The notes: generated by a model not told the origin, from the letters alone. A stretch of DNA of 61,884 nt from Bacteroidota bacterium (GCA_018830105.1 JAHJTC010000013.1:1-61884), one strand, 5' to 3'. Shown: positions 1 to 8,301, counted from the stretch's first letter. Numbers and translations are program-made.

Positions 1-96
1 GTTCGCTCACATTCTTTAGGGCAGCCCCAACATAAAAGCGGTTTAATTTCTGACTGAATATAATATAACAACACGCTGACATCAAATGGTTTAAAA

Positions 97-122
97 AAAG
101 AGACTGTGAAAGCAGTCTCTTT
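97..122 (-). terminator. Rho-independent terminator of the CAU tRNA
   Basis: A 10-bp perfect stem (AAAGAGACTG / CAGTCTCTTT) with a 6-nt loop. Read on the minus strand it is followed by a run of T, just after the 3' end of the tRNA. The A-run and T-run on both sides mean it could stop transcripts from either direction. The first 96 bases of the window hold no gene that I can see. Confidence 0.8.
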
Positions 123-131
123 TGTGTTTCG

Positions 132-205
132 TGGGCCCACCAGGACTTGAACCTGGGACCTACTGATTATGAGTCAGTTGCTCTAACCAACTGAGCTATA
201 GGCCC
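132..205 (-). tRNA. tRNA with CAU anticodon, probably tRNA-Ile2 (lysidine-modified), possibly elongator tRNA-Met
   Basis: The complement folds as a complete cloverleaf: acceptor GGGCCTA/TGGGCCC, D-arm GCTC/GAGC, anticodon stem ACTGA/TCAGT with loop CTCATAA (anticodon CAT), T-arm CCAGG/CCTGG with loop TTCAAGT, discriminator A. No CCA is encoded, as is common in Bacteroidota. The GGGCCTA acceptor stem resembles that of isoleucine tRNAs in the phylum, so I favour the AUA-reading tRNA-Ile2, whose C34 is modified by TilS. Elongator tRNA-Met remains possible because the anticodon alone cannot separate them. A TAACTTTG -7 box lies upstream and a terminator directly downstream, so it is a single-gene transcript. 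Confidence 0.9.
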
Positions 206-259
206 GGAATTTGCATTTTTTAACACGAAAAATGCATCCTATCTTTTGATTTGAAGCAG

Positions 260-291
260 CAAAGTTACATATTTGTATGTTATTTCAGCAA
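260..291 (-). promoter_or_regulatory. Promoter of the CAU tRNA gene
   Basis: On the minus strand the -7 box TAACTTTG lies at 267-260 and a TTG that could serve as -33 lies at 291-289, 21 nt apart. This matches the Bacteroidota primary sigma factor pattern. The spacing is slightly long, so the -33 assignment is weaker than the -7. The predicted start is about 50 nt upstream of the mature tRNA. Confidence 0.55.
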
Positions 292-312
292 TAAAAATTA
301 ATCCAATTTAAC

Positions 313-969
313 ATGGCTAATTTTCAGCCCATCAGGAATATTATTTTCGACTTTGGAGGTGTAGTGCTCGACATCGATCCCATTCAAACCTTGAATGAAC
401 TCAAAAAGCTTGGTTTTGAAGATGATGAACTACTGGAAGACCCGGCTTTTAAAGAAGGTATCATGAATAAATTTGAGCGCGGCATTCTTACTCCGGAAAC
501 TTTTAGAAAGAAAGTGCGCGATTTTTTGGGCATTGATGCCTGTGATCAGGAAATTGATGACGCCTGGAATGCCTTACTGCTGGATATTCCAAAGGAGAGG
601 ATTGCTGTTATTGAGCAAGCCAAACAACATTATAATGTTTTTTTATTGAGTAATTCCAACGAAATACATTACGATGTTTATGTTAGGGATTTGCAGCTGC
701 GATTTGGCTATCGGGAGTTTGATCAGCTATTTGATAAAGCCTATTTTTCATTCGATTTACATCTTAGCAAGCCAAATCCTGAAATATTTGAGTTTGTGCT
801 GGATCAGCACAAACTGGTTCCCGAACAAACGCTTTTTATTGATGATACACTTGAGCATATTGAGTCAGCTCGCAGCTTGGGGTTACAAACTTTTCACCTG
901 CAAAAGCCAACCCGCGTGAGGGATTTATTTACGGAAGGCAAGCTGAAGGAAGATCTGAAGCTGTCCTAA
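313..969 (+). CDS. HAD-superfamily hydrolase (subfamily IA, YihX-like phosphatase)
   Basis: This 218-residue cytoplasmic protein carries all four HAD motifs: motif I FDFGGVV with nucleophile Asp13, motif II LSNSN at 112-116, motif III Lys153 in a SKPNPEIF context, and motif IV FIDD at 175-178. The FGGVV form of motif I, with Gly in place of the second Asp, is typical of the YihX / alpha-D-glucose-1-phosphate phosphatase group. The substrate cannot be named from sequence. A small alpha-helical cap fits the 20-100 region. The last 41 bases overlap the 3' end of the convergent dusB gene. The start is ATG at 313; no strong promoter box is evident directly upstream. Confidence 0.85.
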   Translation: MANFQPIRNIIFDFGGVVLDIDPIQTLNELKKLGFEDDELLEDPAFKEGIMNKFERGILTPETFRKKVRDFLGIDACDQEIDDAWNALLLDIPKERIAVIEQAKQHYNVFLLSNSNEIHYDVYVRDLQLRFGYREFDQLFDKAYFSFDLHLSKPNPEIFEFVLDQHKLVPEQTLFIDDTLEHIESARSLGLQTFHLQKPTRVRDLFTEGKLKEDLKLS

Positions 970-1975
970 TTTCTCCGATTGACTGACTTGGATCGAAGCC
1001 GCTGTAATAAGCTCCTACTTCTTTAAGGAGATCCAGCATGGGCTCATAGGCGTCGATTTGCATCATGCGAATCCGAAATGATTTGAAATTAGGGAAGCCT
1101 TTGAAGTAATCACTCCAGTGTTTACGCATTTCCATTAAGGCCTGACGTTCAGTTTTCCATTCCACAGATTTTTGAAGCTGCAGGCTGCTGATACGTATTC
1201 TTTCGTGAATGTCAGGCGCGGGCAATAACTCACCAGTTTTAAGATAATGTTTTATTTCTCTGAATATCCATGGATTACCATAGCTTCCCCGGGCTACCAT
1301 CAAGCCATCAACACCATAGGTATCTTTGTAATATTTGGCTGATGGCCCATCCAGCACGTCACCATTACCAAAAATTGGAATATTCATCCGCTGATTCTCT
1401 TTCACCTTACCGATTAATGTCCAGTCGGCAGGCACACTCGAACGGGTCGTGCGTAAACGGCCATGAATCGTTAATGCCTGAATGCCTACATCCTGAAGAC
1501 GTTCAGCTATTTCAACGATATCTTTTCGGTCTTCATCATAACCCAGACGGGTTTTTACAGTAACAGGCAAATGCGTAGCTTTTACAACAGCCGCTGTCAT
1601 GGCTACCATTTTGGGAATGTTGTTCATTATGCCCGAGCCGGCACCTTTAGAAGCTACTTTTTTCACCGGACAGCCAAAGTTGATGTCGATAATGTCGGGT
1701 GAAACACTTTCGGCATATTTGGCCGCTTTGATCATCGATTCAATATCGTGACCAAAAATTTGAATCCCTATTGGGCGTTCAAAGTCTGAAAAATCAAGTT
1801 TTTTAACACTTTTTACTGCATCCCTGATCAATCCTTCCGAGGAAATAAATTCTGTATACATGATATCAGCACCAAACATTTTACATACGTATCTGAATGG
1901 CGGATCGCTTACATCTTCCATAGGCGCCAACAACACAGGAAAGTCTTCTAATACTATTTCTCCGATTTTAATCAA
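929..1975 (-). CDS. dusB: tRNA-dihydrouridine synthase (DusB family)
   Basis: The 348-residue FMN enzyme reduces specific uridines in the tRNA D-loop with NADPH. The N-terminal TIM barrel starts with the family's LLAPMEDVSDPPFR segment. The catalytic cysteine is Cys102 in NFGCPVKKV, followed by the KGAGSG loop. TVKTRLGYD and the FGNGDVLDG / DGLMVARGSYGNPWIF phosphate-binding stretches follow, and a helical tRNA-binding domain makes up the last 100 residues. Length is normal. The stop lies inside the 3' end of the convergent HAD gene. A minus-strand -7 box TATTTTTG at 2016-2009 lies 34 nt upstream of the start. Confidence 0.93.
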   Translation of the reverse strand: MIKIGEIVLEDFPVLLAPMEDVSDPPFRYVCKMFGADIMYTEFISSEGLIRDAVKSVKKLDFSDFERPIGIQIFGHDIESMIKAAKYAESVSPDIIDINFGCPVKKVASKGAGSGIMNNIPKMVAMTAAVVKATHLPVTVKTRLGYDEDRKDIVEIAERLQDVGIQALTIHGRLRTTRSSVPADWTLIGKVKENQRMNIPIFGNGDVLDGPSAKYYKDTYGVDGLMVARGSYGNPWIFREIKHYLKTGELLPAPDIHERIRISSLQLQKSVEWKTERQALMEMRKHWSDYFKGFPNFKSFRIRMMQIDAYEPMLDLLKEVGAYYSGFDPSQSIGEIRTASDLPSACLP

Positions 1976-2008
1976 TTGCTTCTATTTTGTGAGTGTTTAT
2001 TAAGGCTG

Positions 2009-2025
2009 CAAAAATACTAACTTTG
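2009..2025. promoter_or_regulatory. Back-to-back -7 boxes for dusB (-) and the CPBP protease gene (+)
   Basis: TATTTTTG reads on the minus strand at 2016-2009 and TAACTTTG on the plus strand at 2018-2025; both fit TAnnTTTG. Only one base separates them, so RNA polymerase could probably not occupy both at once. Neither has a well-spaced TTG -33 element (the nearest plus-strand TTTTG is 28 nt away). Confidence 0.5.
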
Positions 2026-2057
2026 CGCATTCTGATTTGATTTTCAAAATTGTTAAT

Positions 2058-2969
2058 ATGAATCCGTTGTTTGCAAACACTTCACCGGGCTTTAAGTTTT
2101 TTATTTTTTTAGGATTATTATTATTTGGTGCTATTTTAGGCATGTTGCTCGGACTGCTTATTGTGGTACTATTTTATCAGGTTCCTCTTGATCAAATCAA
2201 TATCAGTGCGGGTGGAGAAGCTGGTTTGCAGATTGCCCGAATTTTGCAAATTTCCGGTCAATTTGGTTTGTTTTTTATTCCTCCAATAGGTTTTGCATTA
2301 CTTGTGGGTTTCAGGCCTTTTAAGGAAATTGGTTTTATGAGGATTAGCCATTTCGGTGTTTTGCTGGCAGGTCTGGCCATCATGTATGCTGCCTTGCCAT
2401 TGATACATTTTTTAAGCGAATGGAATGCGCAGCTGAGTTTGCCGGACTCTCTCTCTGGTTTTGAGGACTGGATGCTTAAAAAGGAAGAAGAGGCGGCTTT
2501 GCTTAGCGAGCGGTTTTTGGCAGTAGATAGCATAAGTGCATTAGGAATCAATTTATTTATGATTGCTGTACTTCCTGCAGTTGGAGAAGAAATGGTATTC
2601 AGGGGAGTGCTTCAGCCCCTTTTTATCAGGATGTCGAAAAATGTACATGTCGGGATATTTATTGCCGCTTTGGTATTTGGCGTCATGCACCTGCAATTCT
2701 ATGGCCTGATACCGCGTATCATGTTAGGGTTGTTTTTGGGATATTTCTTCTATTATTCTGGTTCACTATGGGTTCCCATTCTGATGCATCTATTAAATAA
2801 CGGTACAGCGGTGATTGTATATTACCTGCATCATAATGGATACATTCAAGTTGAAATGGAGCATTTTGGATCAGTGCAAAACCCGATCTATATTGGTTTA
2901 AGTTTTATTGCTGTTAGCGGACTAATTTTTTATGCCTGGGTCATAAAGTCGAATTCCAGAAGCGCATAA
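2058..2969 (+). CDS. CPBP-family intramembrane metalloprotease (CAAX protease / Rce1-like)
   Basis: A polytopic membrane protein of 303 residues with about seven to eight hydrophobic segments. The C-terminal half has the diagnostic CPBP/Abi motifs: EEMVFRG with Glu177-Glu178 and Arg181, HLQF with His211, and HLLNN with His244; these are the presumed metal and catalytic residues. Bacterial members are proposed intramembrane proteases, but the substrate is unknown. An in-frame TTG exists 21 nt upstream at 2037, but the ATG at 2058 is preferred because it is a strong codon and the upstream residues add nothing family-like. A TAACTTTG -7 box ends 33 nt before the chosen start. Confidence 0.85.
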   Translation: MNPLFANTSPGFKFFIFLGLLLFGAILGMLLGLLIVVLFYQVPLDQINISAGGEAGLQIARILQISGQFGLFFIPPIGFALLVGFRPFKEIGFMRISHFGVLLAGLAIMYAALPLIHFLSEWNAQLSLPDSLSGFEDWMLKKEEEAALLSERFLAVDSISALGINLFMIAVLPAVGEEMVFRGVLQPLFIRMSKNVHVGIFIAALVFGVMHLQFYGLIPRIMLGLFLGYFFYYSGSLWVPILMHLLNNGTAVIVYYLHHNGYIQVEMEHFGSVQNPIYIGLSFIAVSGLIFYAWVIKSNSRSA

Positions 2970-2993
2970 GCCCCCGCTTTTATTTCTGTGTTT

Positions 2994-3021
2994 ATGAGAT
3001 TATTAATATGAGATTATTAAA
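2994..3021. repeat. Two tandem copies of a 14-bp AT-rich unit
   Basis: ATGAGATTATTAAT at 2994-3007 is followed directly by ATGAGATTATTAAA at 3008-3021, 13 of 14 bases identical. It lies in the 426-bp gap after the CPBP gene. It could be slippage or a degenerate duplication; no function is apparent. Confidence 0.6.
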
Positions 3022-3084
3022 CAGGCTTTTGGATTTGGTAAATAGGGCTTGCTTAAAAAATCGAAATCGACAATCCCTGTCAAT

Positions 3085-3192
3085 GAGGCTGTCTAAAAAG
3101 TCAGTGATTTGTCCTTTAGAATCGAATATTTGACTTTTGTGTCGTAAGGTGCCCGAATAAATCAAGGTCGAAAATACTTTTTAGACAGCCCC
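3085..3192. mobile_element. MITE-like element or insertion-sequence end pair, about 108 bp
   Basis: GGCTGTCTAAAAAGT at 3087-3101 is repeated as its perfect reverse complement at 3176-3190, giving 15-bp terminal inverted repeats. The match extends outward with one mismatch and one further pair. The 74-bp interior has no reading frame. Such ends resemble insertion-sequence termini, so this looks like a non-autonomous derivative or the collapsed remnant of an element. I saw no clear target-site duplication in the flanks and no second copy in the window. On paper it would also fold into a long hairpin, so a transcript-level role is not excluded. Confidence 0.55.
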
Positions 3193-3347
3193 ATCTGGTG
3201 CAAGGATTTTTATTGCAGACTTGTAAATACCTTGCAGAAACCTGCGATGAGAATTCTATTTATTGTCACAATACCAATCAGTTAAAAGTTTTTCACCAGA
3301 CCCTAAATAGCTAATTTTATTGATAATGGTAAAAGATTGCAAAAAAA

Positions 3348-3377
3348 AGGCGCTATCCCGATGTGGAAATAGCGCCT
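3348..3377 (-). terminator. Rho-independent terminator of the exbB-exbD operon
   Basis: A perfect 9-bp stem (AGGCGCTAT / ATAGCGCCT) with a 12-nt loop. On the minus strand it is followed by eight T. It lies 19 nt beyond the stop of the last exbD gene. Confidence 0.9.
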
Positions 3378-3395
3378 GAATGTTATCACAAAAAA

Positions 3396-3860
3396 CTACT
3401 TACTTTCGCCTTTCAGTGTTGAATAGTTGATGCGGAAGGCACCAGCTTTTCTCAGTTCCTGTTTCACGTCTGTTACAACACCCATCTTGGTTTCACTATG
3501 AACTTTCAATGAAGTAGTAAGAAAGTTACGGTCAGCCTCGTTTCTGGCTTCACGCTCACGAGCGATAAATTCCGGAACATCTTCAACACGTGCATACTGA
3601 TCATTAAGCTGAATACGTGATTCGGTACCATAAAGTGCCTCATTATTCGGAGGCCCCATATAGATATACATCACGAGCGACTTCTTTTCCAGTTTTTGAA
3701 TTTCCGTTGCTTTTGGTAGCTGCACTTTCACGCGCAGGGTCACTTCTCGCATAACGGTCGTTACCATAAAGAAGAACAGAAGCATAAAGATGATATCAGG
3801 CAATGATGATGTATTAATTGCCGGAGATCCTTTACCTTTTTTCGTTTTGAATTTTGACAT
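3396..3860 (-). CDS. ExbD/TolR-family biopolymer transport protein (second copy)
   Basis: Energy-coupling stator component of 154 residues, anchored in the inner membrane by one N-terminal helix (about 20-40). The family's essential intramembrane aspartate is Asp22 in the SSLPDIIFMLLFFFMV stretch. The remainder is periplasmic. It is the last gene of an operon: ExbB-like, a four-helix membrane protein, ExbD of 191 residues, then this ExbD, with gaps of 4-6 nt. Together they would form a proton channel that energises TonB-dependent outer-membrane transport. No TonB gene is adjacent, so the partner must be elsewhere. The two ExbD proteins differ in their periplasmic parts, which suggests a hetero-oligomer. 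Confidence 0.9.
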   Translation of the reverse strand: MSKFKTKKGKGSPAINTSSLPDIIFMLLFFFMVTTVMREVTLRVKVQLPKATEIQKLEKKSLVMYIYMGPPNNEALYGTESRIQLNDQYARVEDVPEFIAREREARNEADRNFLTTSLKVHSETKMGVVTDVKQELRKAGAFRINYSTLKGESK

Positions 3861-3864
3861 AAAA

Positions 3865-4440
3865 CTAGTCTCCTATATTTTCAGGTTCGGCTTCACTGAT
3901 ACGCACAGGCACAGCTTCGTTGATGGCATCTATTTTGGCTTTGTCCGTCAATTTACTATACCTTGTCCCAAATTGCCGTTGTGCCATCTCCTCTTTTAAC
4001 TCATTAAAAGCCCGCGCCAATTCATTTTGCACGTTGATGTACATATCGTAGGAGGTTCCTCTGTCATTTTTGAGAGAGATTACGCCCTTGCTGGTATATA
4101 CTTCTCCAATAAAGTCGATAGTTTTCAGTTCTGTTTCCGGATGATTAGGATCATCTGGATAAACAGGAATCATGAAATTCTTAGCGACATCTTTCAGCGT
4201 GCGAATGTCTCCGGGTTTACCATCAACAAGAAGACGGTCATTTTTGTTTACGAGCACATTCAGGATATTTCTCTGTTTGATTTTTATATCTTCATCAGGA
4301 TCCTCAACAGGAGGAGGCAGCCGGCGGGTAATACCGGAATCAACGTCCATTGTTGTGGTCACAAGAAAGAAAATCAACAAAAGAAACGCAATATCAGCCA
4401 TTGAGCCCGCATTAATTTCGGGTGATGCTCTTCTAGCCAT
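3865..4440 (-). CDS. ExbD/TolR-family biopolymer transport protein (first copy, long periplasmic domain)
   Basis: This 191-residue protein has an N-terminal membrane helix (about 14-33) with the conserved proton-path aspartate Asp16 in GSMADIAFLLLIFFLV. A long periplasmic domain follows, rich in charged residues, with a 50-residue stretch (about 90-140) absent from the shorter paralogue. It sits 4 nt upstream of the second exbD and 6 nt downstream of the four-helix membrane protein, so it is certainly co-transcribed. Known role of the family: with ExbB it converts proton-motive force into TonB movement. Tandem exbD genes are common in Bacteroidota. Confidence 0.9.
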   Translation of the reverse strand: MARRASPEINAGSMADIAFLLLIFFLVTTTMDVDSGITRRLPPPVEDPDEDIKIKQRNILNVLVNKNDRLLVDGKPGDIRTLKDVAKNFMIPVYPDDPNHPETELKTIDFIGEVYTSKGVISLKNDRGTSYDMYINVQNELARAFNELKEEMAQRQFGTRYSKLTDKAKIDAINEAVPVRISEAEPENIGD

Positions 4441-4446
4441 AATTGT

Positions 4447-4863
4447 TTATTTAAAGATTTTTATAACACTTGAGAAAACGATAGAAAGCACGGCAACAGC
4501 TCCCGCAAAATAAGTAAAATAAAGACCCATGCCCACATTACGTGAGGTTTGTGCATTTATTTTTAACAACTCAAGTCTTGTTTCGCTAAATGTATTTCCG
4601 GCAATACTATATGCAACAAAAGCGATAATGGCTACAACTCCTAATATAACGAGAAGCTTAATGGCATTCTTTGGTGCCATGATAAATCCGTATACTGGTG
4701 AAGCAATAGCAATTATAACACTAGCGATTAAGAGCACGTAAGCCCACTGCATAAAATTGTCGGTACTGAGTGTTTCTGTGTAAAACAGTACTGCCAATAC
4801 TGCTGACACTGCCAACAACGCATAAAGCACCCAGCCTGCGTATTTTGATAGTTTGTCAACCAT
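4447..4863 (-). CDS. Four-helix membrane protein of the exb operon, function unknown
   Basis: A 138-residue protein with four clear hydrophobic segments at roughly 10-27, 40-60, 68-88 and 110-135, and short polar connectors. I do not recognise a named domain. It lies between exbB (5-nt gap) and the first exbD (6-nt gap), so its product is very likely made in step with the ExbB/ExbD motor. That context suggests an accessory or assembly subunit of the proton channel, but this is inference from position only. Confidence 0.75.
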   Translation of the reverse strand: MVDKLSKYAGWVLYALLAVSAVLAVLFYTETLSTDNFMQWAYVLLIASVIIAIASPVYGFIMAPKNAIKLLVILGVVAIIAFVAYSIAGNTFSETRLELLKINAQTSRNVGMGLYFTYFAGAVAVLSIVFSSVIKIFK

Positions 4864-4868
4864 AGTTA

Positions 4869-5675
4869 TTATTTTTTGGCGTATTTGTTCACAATGTCAA
4901 TAAAGGAAATCGAGCTGTCTTCCATATCATTTACAAGATTATCGATTTTTGAAACGATATAGTTGTAAAAAATTTGAAGAATAATCGCAACGATCAAACC
5001 AAAAACGGTAGTCAAAAGAGCCACTTTAATACCAGAAGCTACAATTTGAGGGGAGATGTCACCGGCTGCGGCGATATCATCGAAGGCTTTGATCATACCG
5101 ATTACTGTTCCCATAAACCCAAGCATAGGAGCCAGTGCAATGAAAAGGGATATCCAGCTAACACCACTTTCGAGGCGTCCTGTGATTACTGACCCATAGG
5201 AAACGATGGATTTTTCTACCTCATCAATACCTGAATCATAACGAAGCAGACCCTGATAGAAGATACTGGCAACAGGTCCACGGGTATCACGACAAATTTC
5301 CTTAGCCTTTTCAAGACCATCACTGTTAAGTGCTGATTCGATATTGCCAAGTAATTTTTTGGTGTTTGTGGTACTGAGTGTTAGATAAATAATTCTTTCG
5401 ATACTGATTGCTAAACCAAAAATCAGGGTAAGCAATACAATACCCATAAATTCAGGACCACCTTGGATGAATTGCTCCTTTAAAACTTCGTGAAAAGTTT
5501 GAGGTTTTGCAGGTTCGGCTTCCATTTCTACAGTTTCTACTTCTACAGGTTCAACTGCAACAGTTGTAGTGTCAGCGGCAGTTGTGTCAGGTTGTGTATC
5601 CTGGGCAAACATGATATTGCTGATCCCAAAGGTCATCACGCCTGCAATCGTAAGTAAAGCAATGATTTTTTTCAT
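4869..5675 (-). CDS. MotA/TolQ/ExbB proton channel family protein
   Basis: A 268-residue protein with a cleavable-looking signal segment (residues 1-24, ending at FAQ), then a periplasmic stretch rich in Thr, Val, Glu and Pro (about 25-60), then the ExbB core. The core has three membrane helices at about 78-98, 170-195 and 210-235. The family signature lies in LAPMLGFMGTVIGMIKAF. It forms the channel part of the ExbB/ExbD motor. First gene of a four-gene operon that ends at the terminator at 3348-3377. A well-formed promoter lies about 80 nt upstream of the ATG. Confidence 0.92.
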   Translation of the reverse strand: MKKIIALLTIAGVMTFGISNIMFAQDTQPDTTAADTTTVAVEPVEVETVEMEAEPAKPQTFHEVLKEQFIQGGPEFMGIVLLTLIFGLAISIERIIYLTLSTTNTKKLLGNIESALNSDGLEKAKEICRDTRGPVASIFYQGLLRYDSGIDEVEKSIVSYGSVITGRLESGVSWISLFIALAPMLGFMGTVIGMIKAFDDIAAAGDISPQIVASGIKVALLTTVFGLIVAIILQIFYNYIVSKIDNLVNDMEDSSISFIDIVNKYAKK

Positions 5676-5754
5676 AGTTTAATAATGGTGTTGATTACTA
5701 CTTAAAACTCAGTTTGAGTGGTTAATATTATCTGTTAAAGAAATTCTAGAAGAA

Positions 5755-5783
5755 CAAAAGTATGAATAATATCAAAAAAACAA
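5755..5783 (-). promoter_or_regulatory. Promoter of the exbB-exbD operon
   Basis: On the minus strand TTG at 5783-5781 and TACTTTTG at 5762-5755 are separated by 18 nt, a good Bacteroidota -33/-7 pair. It leaves a leader of about 75 nt before exbB. Confidence 0.65.
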
Positions 5784-5825
5784 GCTTATTTTATGTTTAA
5801 TAATTATTTTAAGCATAAAAACTTG

Positions 5826-5913
5826 CGGAGAGGGCGGGATTCGAACCCGCGATACCCTTTTGGAGTATACACACTTTCCAGGCGTGCGCCTTCAACCACT
5901 CGGCCACCTCTCC
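5826..5913 (-). tRNA. tRNA-Ser (GGA anticodon)
   Basis: The complement folds as a class II tRNA of 88 nt: acceptor GGAGAGG/CCTCTCC with discriminator G, anticodon loop CTGGAAA (anticodon GGA, reads UCC/UCU), a long variable arm (TATACTCC...GGGTATC) typical of serine tRNAs, and T-loop TTCGAAT. CCA is not encoded. It stands alone between the exb operon and the M28 peptidase gene. Confidence 0.96.
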
Positions 5914-5961
5914 ATTGCCTCAACAGAACGATTTAGCAATTAGCTTGCTAAAAACTGAGGC

Positions 5962-5969
5962 CAAAAGTA
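5962..5969 (-). promoter_or_regulatory. -7 box of the tRNA-Ser promoter
   Basis: TACTTTTG reads on the minus strand, 49 nt upstream of the tRNA 5' end. No TTG at the expected -33 distance was found, so support is partial. Confidence 0.45.
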
Positions 5970-6048
5970 CACTTTTTTTAAGATCTAAGCGGGATTCTGT
6001 TTCAGTTGTGTTTAGTTTGAATTCATTCTAAATTTCGATCGGATAAAA

Positions 6049-8301
6049 TTATTTTTTTACACCATTGATAATAAACACCTGCTCTTGTAAGCTTTGGTTA
6101 GTTGAAAGTCTGAAAACGTAAGTTCCGGCACTCAAATCAAGCAGATTAATAGCCGTTTTTTTACCAGAAATCAAGCCTGATTTTACCGTTTCACCAGCTG
6201 AATTAATGATGAAATATTCCTTATTTGAAGCTTCAGAACCTTCAATAAAGAGCGTTTCCTGCGCCGGATTTGGATAGAGATTCCAGTTTATTGTCCTGTC
6301 AGCTAAACCAACATAGGTTGACGTTAGCTCGATATCATCAATAAACATGCCTTGCTCGGTGACATAATTGTCGCTTTTAAATCTGAAACGTAATTGCACG
6401 TAGGATAGCCCTAAATAGTCTTCCAGGTCATAGAATTTTTGTGTCCAGCTGTTCTGATTTCCATTGAATGTTTCCAGAATGGTCCAGTTCGAACCATTTG
6501 TGGTTATTTCAAGATACATATAGTCATAACCGGTTTCCAACTCATATTTGGTCCAGAACGCAAGATTAGCAGCCGTCATATTACTCATATCAAGCGCATT
6601 AAGGGTTGCCGTGGATTCAACTGAATTGGGATACTCGCCCTGTGGACTTTCCGTTAATGAGTGATTGCTTGAGTAGTAATCATCTGTCGTAAGTCCCCAA
6701 TCATCCGTAAGTTCCCAGTAAGGCAGTCCGTTTTCAAAATCGATGAAAATAGGTAACGCAATGGGAGGAGCCGGCGTGGCACTGGCAGTGTTTGAAGGAT
6801 ATGATTCTTCGCCGCTTTCTTCGTAAATCGCTGTTACAAAATAGGTGTAAAGCAGATAATTTTCAAGCTCTTCATCAAGGTAGGTAGTCTCCTCAGTGGA
6901 ATCAACTAAAACATCATTCCTGTAAATTCTGAAATAAGCCGCATCTAACAAGGGAGCCCACTCAAGATTTACTTTGGCATCACCGGGCAAAGCTACCAGG
7001 TTGCGTGGTGGATTAAGTCTGTTGGCCATCGTAACGATCGAAGCCAGTGAGGCTTGTGTAAATACTTTGGCTTGTTCTTCATTATTATAGCTTGGTCCAA
7101 CCAAATCGTTTGATGAATGGATATAAGGGCTGTAATTATCACTGTCCTCAAAGGGGAAAATGCCCATATAGCCATTATTATTAAACGAAGTGTGGTCACT
7201 GTCGCCACCACTGAGCATGCCGGGCTCAATGGAAAAGTCAGGCAGGTAAACACCCGCAACTTCGGTATAGAAATCAGCTAATTCCTGTGCTGAGGGCGGA
7301 TAGATCAAATCGGTGTGGATGTAGCTTCCATTTTGGAGATAGCCAATCATGTCCAAATTGAAATATCCATGAATGTCCATTCCCAGCTGGGATGCAGCCT
7401 GTGCGTAAGCAGCGCTGCCGTATAGTCCATATTCTTCTCCTGAGAAGGCACAAAAAATTATAGTACGATCAAAGGTGTATTGACTTAAAATTCGTGCGAT
7501 TTCCATTACTCCGGCAGTGCCTGATGCGTTGTCATCGGCTCCGGGCGCAGCGCCTCCGTTGCTGTATGAATCGTAATGTCCTCCGCAAACAACGTATTCT
7601 TCGGGATATTTGGTGCCTGTAAGTGTGGCGATCACATTGTCGCTGGCGCTGCCCGAAGGCATGCTAAAGTCTTGTAATACTACTGACAAACCGAGTGCTT
7701 CCAACTCTTGTTTGATCCAGTTTTGGGCTTCAACACTCTGGCTGGTATAGGCGTTGCGTGTGCCATAGTCTTCGAGCTGTTGCACAGTTGCAGTAATATT
7801 TTCTGCACTCACCTCCTCAAGCAGCGAAACTACAAAAGGATCCGGATCAAAATTTCTTTGTTGAGGTGACTGCAATGTTTTTGGCCAGCTGGCAACTGTT
7901 TGATGGATTTGAACCATGCCATCGTTCTTGAAAGGAATCAGTGATGAGGTTTTTGTAGCCTCAACTTGTATCACCGAAAAATGATCGCTGGCATAAAGTA
8001 TTTCGGCATCCACCTGATTAAATGCCAAATGGGCTTCCAAATCAGTGGGATAGCCATAGAGGATAAAATAATTTTCACCGGTTTCCCAGCCATTGCGATC
8101 CAGCAGAATTGCTTCACGAACAAGCTCGTTAACAGCACTTGCAATCACATAATCCTGTCCGATATGATGGACTTTAATAGCGGGATTTTCAATGGTTGAT
8201 TTTAATGATTGCTGGTTTGAAATGGAAATCAAAACAAGCTCATCGGCCCATAAATTAAGGCTAAATAAAAACGCCAGAATGGCAATACTGATTTTTTTCA
8301 T
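6049..8301 (-). CDS. Secreted M28-family zinc aminopeptidase with type IX secretion sorting domain
   Basis: A 750-residue exported protein. Signal peptide at 1-19 (ends LWA|DE), then a pro-region to about 160. The M28 peptidase domain spans about 170-430: zinc-ligand segments GGHYDSYS (His242), GADDNASGTAG (Asp256/Asp257), CAFSGEEYGLYGS (catalytic Glu289, Glu290), NLDMIGY (Asp317) and DSDHTSF. A fibronectin III-like domain follows at about 432-510, then a jelly-roll/MAM-like domain with EYPNSVEST and YVQLRFRFKSD segments. The C-terminal 75 residues are a T9SS sorting domain (NLYPNPAQETL start, LSAGTYVFRL, terminal K-K). It should therefore cross the outer membrane by T9SS and act on extracellular peptides. 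Monocistronic. Confidence 0.92.
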   Translation of the reverse strand: MKKISIAILAFLFSLNLWADELVLISISNQQSLKSTIENPAIKVHHIGQDYVIASAVNELVREAILLDRNGWETGENYFILYGYPTDLEAHLAFNQVDAEILYASDHFSVIQVEATKTSSLIPFKNDGMVQIHQTVASWPKTLQSPQQRNFDPDPFVVSLLEEVSAENITATVQQLEDYGTRNAYTSQSVEAQNWIKQELEALGLSVVLQDFSMPSGSASDNVIATLTGTKYPEEYVVCGGHYDSYSNGGAAPGADDNASGTAGVMEIARILSQYTFDRTIIFCAFSGEEYGLYGSAAYAQAASQLGMDIHGYFNLDMIGYLQNGSYIHTDLIYPPSAQELADFYTEVAGVYLPDFSIEPGMLSGGDSDHTSFNNNGYMGIFPFEDSDNYSPYIHSSNDLVGPSYNNEEQAKVFTQASLASIVTMANRLNPPRNLVALPGDAKVNLEWAPLLDAAYFRIYRNDVLVDSTEETTYLDEELENYLLYTYFVTAIYEESGEESYPSNTASATPAPPIALPIFIDFENGLPYWELTDDWGLTTDDYYSSNHSLTESPQGEYPNSVESTATLNALDMSNMTAANLAFWTKYELETGYDYMYLEITTNGSNWTILETFNGNQNSWTQKFYDLEDYLGLSYVQLRFRFKSDNYVTEQGMFIDDIELTSTYVGLADRTINWNLYPNPAQETLFIEGSEASNKEYFIINSAGETVKSGLISGKKTAINLLDLSAGTYVFRLSTNQSLQEQVFIINGVKK

